In this document: in pieces, positions 59,285 through 64,000 of the stretch
Numbering within the stretch: the first letter of the stretch is position 1
Layout of the letters: the number at the start of each line of letters is the position of its first letter
NCBI RefSeq assembly: GCF_018374135.1
Contig: NZ_JAHAFS010000014.1
Coordinates: 3,394 to 67,393, forward strand
DNA length: 64,000 nucleotides
Direction of reading: 5' to 3'
Source of the DNA: Campylobacter gracilis
Lineage (GTDB): Bacteria > Campylobacterota > Campylobacteria > Campylobacterales > Campylobacteraceae
Notes under the pieces: model-generated
What the model was told of the DNA's origin: nothing
The model's database searches: none
What the model saw: the letters and a program-made list of their open reading frames with translations, nothing else
Position numbers and translations under genes: made by a program

Positions 59285-60091
59285 ATGAAACTACTTTTTA
59301 TAGCGGTTCTATTTTGTGCGGCGCTTTTTGCCGATAGCCTAGATCAAATCAGACAAAACGGCGTCATTCGCATCGGAGTGCGCGACGCCCATCCGCCGCT
59401 TTGCGAGTCTAATGGCAGCAAATTTGAAGGATTTGAAATCGATCTTGCAAACGCGATCGCTAAAGAAATTTTCGGCAAAAAAGAGGGCAAAATCGAGTTC
59501 ATCCCACTAAGCGTAAATGATAGAATTCCATTTTTAGAGGCAAACAAGCTTGATTTAGTTATCGGTCTATTTAGCATCACCAACGAACGAAAAAGAAAGA
59601 TCGATTTCTCCCTCCCCTACCTCTCCGTAAATTTGGGCGTATTAACGCGCAAAGCCGACGCTTTTACCGATATCGCGCAGCTTCATGATAAAAAGATCGT
59701 ATTCGAAGGCGACGCGACGGTGGCGGAGAGATTTTTCAAAAACAAAGGATTTAAAAATTTGGGCCATTGCGCTTCGGCTAAGGAATGCTACGAAATGATT
59801 CGAAATGGCGATGCGGACGGCTATATAAACGACAATCTCATAGTGCTTGCATATTCCGTCATCGATGATACTTTAGAGGTGCCGTTTAAAAACCTAGGCC
59901 CTAGCGATTTCATCGGCATCGGCGTGCAGAAAGACAACAAGGAACTACTTGATTTCGTCAATGCAGAGCTCATCAAGCTAAGCAAAGAGGGCTTTTTCAA
60001 AAAGGCCTACGAGCAGAGCTTTGATCCATTCTATCGCGGTACGGCGGATAAGAAATATTTTCTGCTAGATAGAATTTATAATATGCTCTAA
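59285..60091 (+). CDS. Amino-acid-type periplasmic binding protein, copy 2 of 3
   Basis: A 268-aa paralogue of the preceding gene with the same architecture: signal peptide, FEGFEIDLANAIA, LTRKAD, cysteine pair HCASAKECY, and C-terminal KKYFLLDRIYNML. It differs in the hinge (IGLFSITNERKRKIDF instead of a TITIT strand), which could change ligand preference. A 94-base spacer with RBS AAGGACAT precedes it. Confidence 0.88.
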   Translation: MKLLFIAVLFCAALFADSLDQIRQNGVIRIGVRDAHPPLCESNGSKFEGFEIDLANAIAKEIFGKKEGKIEFIPLSVNDRIPFLEANKLDLVIGLFSITNERKRKIDFSLPYLSVNLGVLTRKADAFTDIAQLHDKKIVFEGDATVAERFFKNKGFKNLGHCASAKECYEMIRNGDADGYINDNLIVLAYSVIDDTLEVPFKNLGPSDFIGIGVQKDNKELLDFVNAELIKLSKEGFFKKAYEQSFDPFYRGTADKKYFLLDRIYNML

Positions 60092-60190
60092 AAGCTTATT
60101 TAAATTTTAAGTTCGGTTTTTAGAATTTTAGCAAATAAAATTTCCCGCTTCATTTGAAAGCGGAAAAGAGATTAAATTTAAGGATTTGCC

Positions 60191-60994
60191 ATGAAATTGC
60201 TTCTTGCAATATTACTACCATTTATCGTTGCTTTCGCCGATAGTTTGGAACAGATCAGATCAAAAGGCGTCGTTCGCATCGGCGTTTACGACGGACAGCC
60301 TCCTTTTAGCGAGCTGAACGATGGAACTTTCGAGGGCTTTGAAGTTACGATGGCACAGGTCATAGCAAATGATCTTTTCGGCGAAAAAGGCGGCAGAATC
60401 GAACTTGTGCCGATGAAAGTCGAGGATAGAATTCCAGCACTAGTAAACAACCACGTAGATATCGTCATCGCTACGATTACCATTACGCCTGAACGCGCGC
60501 AGCAGATCGATTTTTCAACACCGTATTTTTCGGTAAATCTTGGAGTTTTAACCCGCAAGGCTGATAGAATAAAATCCTTAGCCGATCTACGAGAGAAAAG
60601 AATTTTACTCGAAAGCGGCGGTACAGGCGAGGCATTTTTTAAACAAGAAGGTTTTGGAAATTTTACATTTTGCAAGATCGCCAGGGAGTGCTACCGCATG
60701 CTAAAAGACGGCGACGTGGACGCCTACGCGACCGATAATCTCATCGCGATGGCATATCCGGTAGTCGATAGCGAGGTAGAAGTGCCGCTTAAAACTCTAG
60801 GCAAGCCCGATTTCATGGGTATTGGCGTGCAGAAGGGCAATAAAGAGCTACTGGATTTCGTCAATGCAGAGCTTATAAAGCTAAGCAAAGAAGGCTTTTT
60901 CGAAAAGGCATACGAAGGTACTTTTAACCCATTTTATCACGGCGCTGCGGATAAAAGATATTTCTTGCTAGATGGAATTTACAGCTTCTTGTAG
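60191..60994 (+). CDS. Amino-acid-type periplasmic binding protein, copy 3 of 3
   Basis: A 267-aa paralogue with FEGFEVTMAQVIA, LTRKAD, the cysteine pair FCKIARECY and C-terminal KRYFLLDGIYSFL. Its last 60 residues are close to copy 2 (shared GIGVQK, NKELLDFVNAELIKLSKEGF), so copies 2 and 3 are the most recent duplicates or have exchanged sequence. A 99-base spacer separates it from copy 2. Confidence 0.88.
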   Translation: MKLLLAILLPFIVAFADSLEQIRSKGVVRIGVYDGQPPFSELNDGTFEGFEVTMAQVIANDLFGEKGGRIELVPMKVEDRIPALVNNHVDIVIATITITPERAQQIDFSTPYFSVNLGVLTRKADRIKSLADLREKRILLESGGTGEAFFKQEGFGNFTFCKIARECYRMLKDGDVDAYATDNLIAMAYPVVDSEVEVPLKTLGKPDFMGIGVQKGNKELLDFVNAELIKLSKEGFFEKAYEGTFNPFYHGAADKRYFLLDGIYSFL

Positions 60995-61573
60995 GATTTG
61001 CGGCTTATTTTAAAATTTATCACGCAAGATTTATCGCGTAAATTCTATCTCCTGCTCGCCATACTTTAGCTCTTGCGGCAGGGATCACGTAAAATTTTAT
61101 CGCGCAATCTTGCTCGTTTAAATTTTTCAAAAAAGCTTTTTCGCGGGTGAAACGGCATTTATATAAAATTCCGCTCGTTTAAAATTTATCTTGCATAAAT
61201 TCTACTGAGTTTTGAAGCACTACGGGGCGAATTTTGATTTTCGTTTAAAATTTATCCTGCATAAATTCTACCGCAGCTTGAAATTACTGGAATAAATTTA
61301 GCTCAGATTCTTATTATTTCAAATTTTGCTCAAAATCCCTTTACTAGTATTTTTTCACCACTTGCAATCCACTCGAAATATCACCCTTCCCCTACTAAAA
61401 AAGGGTTAAATTTTGCAGCCAGGACTTTATTCTGCGCAAAGAGTAAATTTTTATTACTTAAAATTACAAACGCAGCCCTCCTCTGTAAAAAAACCGATCA
61501 GTGATTTTCATATTGCAAACTGATCTATTTTTATGTATAATCGCAAACTTTACGAATTTCAAAGGATCAATAT
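60995..61573. repeat. RAATTY-rich tract with a 31-bp direct repeat, upstream of the surface-protein gene
   Basis: About 580 bases without a gene. Bases 61175-61205 and 61241-61271 are identical except for one T/C change. Each copy holds an AAATTT and an AAATTC word, and the copies start 66 bases apart. The region ends with the surface-protein promoter. Confidence 0.7.
61536..61541 (+). promoter_or_regulatory. -10 box of the surface-protein gene
   Basis: TATAAT in ATCTATTTTTATGTATAATCG, a T-rich Campylobacter-style promoter, 32 bases before the ATG at 61574. The ribosome site is AAAGGATC. Confidence 0.7.
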
Positions 61574-64000
61574 ATGAAAAAATCCATCTGCTCCTCTATG
61601 CTTAGCCTCGCAGCGGTGCTCGCACTAGCGCCCGCACAAGCACTTTGCAATGCAGATTCTAATCCGCCGCTTATCCATACCCATAATAACCTCTATTCGG
61701 CGGGATTTAGCGGCAATACTAGCGGTAGTGGTAGCACCAGCCCAAATGGCAATATTACGACGATTACGGGCGTTGCAAGCGGCGGAACTGATTACTCCGG
61801 CAGCGTGATTTACGGCGGAGGAAGCGGCGACGGAATTTCGGGCTTTACCGAGTTAAGCTCTGCCTCCAACAATAGACTTACGATTAGAGGTGCAAACGCT
61901 TACGTGGGTATCGCAATAGGCGCCGAGGCCAAGGGCGTATCAGATAATTACGTGAGCTTGGAAAACGGCTCTAAGGTCAATTTGGTCGTGGGCGGGCAAG
62001 GCATAGCGGCGTCTAAAACAGGCAACGAAGGCGAAGCGACGCGAAATCAGGTTTTTGTAAAATACGGCGCCGAAATCACGGGAAATGCCGATAACTTCGG
62101 CGGTAGCTCAAATAGACATTATAATATAATCGGCGGCAGAAGTGGAGCGGATAAAAAAGCCTCCTACAACGCCGTAACGATCGACGGAGGCACTATTGGC
62201 AACAGCTCCGTTACAAATGTAATCGTAGGCGGTATAGTAAGCGGCGGTGATGATGCCGTATCAAATAGAATAACTATCAAAGGCGGCACATTTAGAGGGG
62301 GCTTCGATATATTCGGCGCTCAATCCTCCACGGGGCAAAGTAACTCTAATAGCGTCAATATAACGGCGCCTTATTACAGCAGCACAAATACTATCACTCT
62401 AAATGGAAGTGGTAGAATTTGGGGCGCAGCGGGCGGAAGCGGAAACTCTAGCGCAAACTCCGTATCCATAAGCGCAAAGCTAAAAGCGCAAAATTACCAA
62501 GTAGTAGGCGGTCAAGCAAATAGCGCTAGCGTAATGAGCGCAAATCGCGTAGAGATCAATAACGACGATGCAATCGTAGGCAGCGTCACAGGCTCTTTGG
62601 GCGGCGCCTCGAGCTCGCGAAGCGTAGTTGATCTTTACAAAGGTACCGTAAAAGGTGATGTCGCGGCAGCAAGCGGCATCGTAGGTGAATCGGACGGCGA
62701 TAGAGTTACTCTAGGGGCATTCGATTCTAATAAAGGCGTGCACGTAGGCGGCAATGTCTATGGCGCACGTGCAGGAAGCGTCAAAAATGCGGTCGTTTAT
62801 ATCAATAAAGAAAGAACAACGATAGCAGGAGACGTCTTTGCGGGCTACGCTACAAGCGGCAGCGTCGAGAATAGCAACGTAAATTTTAGAGGCGGCACTA
62901 TAAGCGGTACAATCTACGGCAGCAATAAGAATTCAGATAAAACTAATACCTTACATATAGAAAATTGGGTCGGCGGCGGTGTGAAGAAAGCTAAGGACAT
63001 TAAAAATTTCGGCTCTATAAATTTTCACGATCTATATTCCACTACCCAAGCCGATGCGCCGCTTACTCTAACTACTAGCGGCAATACAAATTTAAACGGC
63101 ACAAAGATAGAGGGTATAAAATCAGATTTAGACGAAGGAAAGTACTATCTAATCCATAATTCAGGCGGCGGCACGATCACTAGAGCCGCGCAGACCGTGC
63201 AAGATAATCAAATTTATACGATTACCGACAAAGATCACTATCAAATCACCGGCACCACGATCGAGGTCGAAAACAGTAAGAATTTAATCATGCAAAAGGG
63301 CACTCTAACTCGTTCTTGGATAGATCCCAACTTCGATCAAAGCGAGCTAATGCAAAATCAAAATTCCAACAAGGCTGCGGGCGCTACTGATCTATTCGGC
63401 AATAAAGGAAACACCGTAATAGTAAAGGAGGGCGCAGGCAATCTAGGCGGCAAAAACATAAGCTCGGGCAGAGACGATGCTACCGACGGAAGCAATAGCG
63501 TCCACGATAACTACGCCAAGATCAAGGGCGGAAGCAGCATAGGCGAGATCGACGGCGGGTATTCAAATTCCGCTACCCCACAAGAAATTTATAATAACCA
63601 CGTAACTTTCGAAGCAAGCGGAATAGACGTGGGGTATGTAAATGCGGGCATCACCCACAGCAGTAGCGGCGGCGGAAACGTCCACGACAATAGCGTAACT
63701 ACGAATGCTACGATAATCCGCAATAGCATTTACGGCGGCAATACTAGCAACGGAGAAGCTAAATCCAATATCGTAACTATAAACAACGGCAGCGTAGGAG
63801 CAATGGCGGTAGGTGGCAAGGGAAACAGCGCGATTTCCAACACCATAACTCTTAACTCGGTAAACGTAGGCGGAAGCGTATATGGCGGAAAGGCTAGCGG
63901 CACCGCTTCCTCCAACACTGTAAATTTAAACGGCAACACGCAAGTTGCTGGCAATGTCTACGCAGCAGAAGCCGCTAGCGGCAGCAACAACGTAGTAAAT
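61574..64000 (+). CDS. Large repetitive surface protein (autotransporter/adhesin-like), 5' part cut by window edge
   Basis: The frame is open for 809 codons from the ATG at 61574 to the window end. A signal peptide (about 24 residues, ending APAQALC) precedes a Gly/Ser/Asn/Thr-rich passenger. It is made of irregular repeats of the form 'SN-x-VTI-x-GG-x-(V/I)-x-GG(V/I)YGG', the pattern of a parallel beta-helix (for example NTITLNGSGRIWGAAGGSGN, NAVTIDGGTIGNSS, NTVNLNGNTQVAGNVYAAEA). A C-terminal beta-barrel would be expected beyond the window. RAATTY density is low here. It probably acts in adhesion or autoaggregation; this is inference from architecture. Confidence 0.8.
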   Translation, partial: MKKSICSSMLSLAAVLALAPAQALCNADSNPPLIHTHNNLYSAGFSGNTSGSGSTSPNGNITTITGVASGGTDYSGSVIYGGGSGDGISGFTELSSASNNRLTIRGANAYVGIAIGAEAKGVSDNYVSLENGSKVNLVVGGQGIAASKTGNEGEATRNQVFVKYGAEITGNADNFGGSSNRHYNIIGGRSGADKKASYNAVTIDGGTIGNSSVTNVIVGGIVSGGDDAVSNRITIKGGTFRGGFDIFGAQSSTGQSNSNSVNITAPYYSSTNTITLNGSGRIWGAAGGSGNSSANSVSISAKLKAQNYQVVGGQANSASVMSANRVEINNDDAIVGSVTGSLGGASSSRSVVDLYKGTVKGDVAAASGIVGESDGDRVTLGAFDSNKGVHVGGNVYGARAGSVKNAVVYINKERTTIAGDVFAGYATSGSVENSNVNFRGGTISGTIYGSNKNSDKTNTLHIENWVGGGVKKAKDIKNFGSINFHDLYSTTQADAPLTLTTSGNTNLNGTKIEGIKSDLDEGKYYLIHNSGGGTITRAAQTVQDNQIYTITDKDHYQITGTTIEVENSKNLIMQKGTLTRSWIDPNFDQSELMQNQNSNKAAGATDLFGNKGNTVIVKEGAGNLGGKNISSGRDDATDGSNSVHDNYAKIKGGSSIGEIDGGYSNSATPQEIYNNHVTFEASGIDVGYVNAGITHSSSGGGNVHDNSVTTNATIIRNSIYGGNTSNGEAKSNIVTINNGSVGAMAVGGKGNSAISNTITLNSVNVGGSVYGGKASGTASSNTVNLNGNTQVAGNVYAAEAASGSNNVVN

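Noticed and set aside
1..64000. CRISPR arrays, tRNA, rRNA, tmRNA, transposases, integrases, prophage genes
   Set aside because: I looked for regular repeat-spacer arrays, cloverleaf-like GTTCRANNC segments, and transposase or integrase motifs and saw none; tool-based scans could still find a small RNA.
1..64000. Long poly-G/poly-C tracts of the phase-variation type known in C. jejuni
   Set aside because: No run of eight or more G or C was noticed; the frameshifted genes break at runs of only four, too short to call phase variation on sequence alone.

Overview
The window looks like chromosome of a Campylobacter-type epsilonproteobacterium, probably a relatively GC-rich member of the oral/anaerobic Campylobacter group. 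C. gracilis is a guess, not a proof. The support is gene content and order: a DUF2018 gene followed by polyprenyl synthase, hemA and proS (the order known from Helicobacter and Campylobacter); a PEB4-like PPIase; aspA followed by dcuA; and Campylobacter-style promoters with T-rich stretches and TATAAT. All of it reads as chromosomal housekeeping and accessory DNA. I see no rRNA, tRNA, CRISPR array, transposase or prophage.

Layout. 0-2 kb: a cysteine/methionine operon on the minus strand (metY, an Rrf2 regulator, cysK running off the left edge). 2-8.7 kb: plus-strand genes (hypothetical plus HAD phosphatase, then DUF2018, polyprenyl synthase, hemA, proS). 8.7-11.1 kb: a decayed stretch with two frameshifted genes. 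11.1-17.2 kb: minus-strand genes mdaB, a peptidase E-like gene, lpxD, ilvH, ilvI and a secreted helix-hairpin-helix/polyproline protein. 17.3-20.1 kb: pta-ackA. 20.6-23.5 kb: a membrane protein gene broken by an amber codon, and a two-component system with a Met/Lys-rich periplasmic protein. 24-31.6 kb: metN, ddh, a 47-aa membrane protein, valS, metQ, a PEB4-like gene, dedA. 32-36 kb: aspA, dcuA, a flavodoxin-fold oxidoreductase. 36-40 kb: degenerate DNA, a frameshifted SUKH-like gene, an LRR protein and a periplasmic tyrosine phosphatase. 40.5-44.7 kb: a DIP1984 gene, a three-gene lipoprotein operon (CsgG, DUF4810, DUF799) and a second two-component system. 45-54 kb: small membrane proteins, a TSUP transporter, a flotillin, an orphan periplasmic binding protein, an ICMT-like methyltransferase and an NlpC/P60 lipoprotein. 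54-58 kb: a Pif1-like helicase, a DUF3137 protein, D-amino-acid aminotransferase and a small membrane protein. 58-61 kb: three tandem amino-acid-type binding proteins. 61.6 kb to the right edge: the first 809 codons of a large repetitive surface protein.

The most striking property is not a gene. The hexamer RAATTY (mostly AAATTT, AAATTC, GAATTT) saturates intergenic DNA: I count 15 in 3601-3960, where about 0.35 would be expected in random equal-base DNA. It recurs as inverted pairs inside hairpins at gene ends. It is also dense in in-frame low-complexity inserts that interrupt otherwise conserved enzymes (HAD phosphatase, polyprenyl synthase, glutamyl-tRNA reductase, phosphotransacetylase, and a phosphatase N-terminus). 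In C. jejuni, RAATTY methylated by CtsM is the mark that licenses DNA for natural transformation. I infer that this genome may have accumulated RAATTY as an uptake-sequence-like repeat, with paired copies used as terminators and some copies carried into genes. A secreted ComEA-type HhH protein with a long polyproline tail is encoded at 16.4-17.2 kb. The uptake interpretation is inference; the repeat pattern itself is visible in the sequence.

Several genes look broken: 9251-9790, 10115-10581 and 37289-37971 by frameshift, and 20617-21237 by an in-frame TAG. Two of the frameshifts fall at G4 runs.
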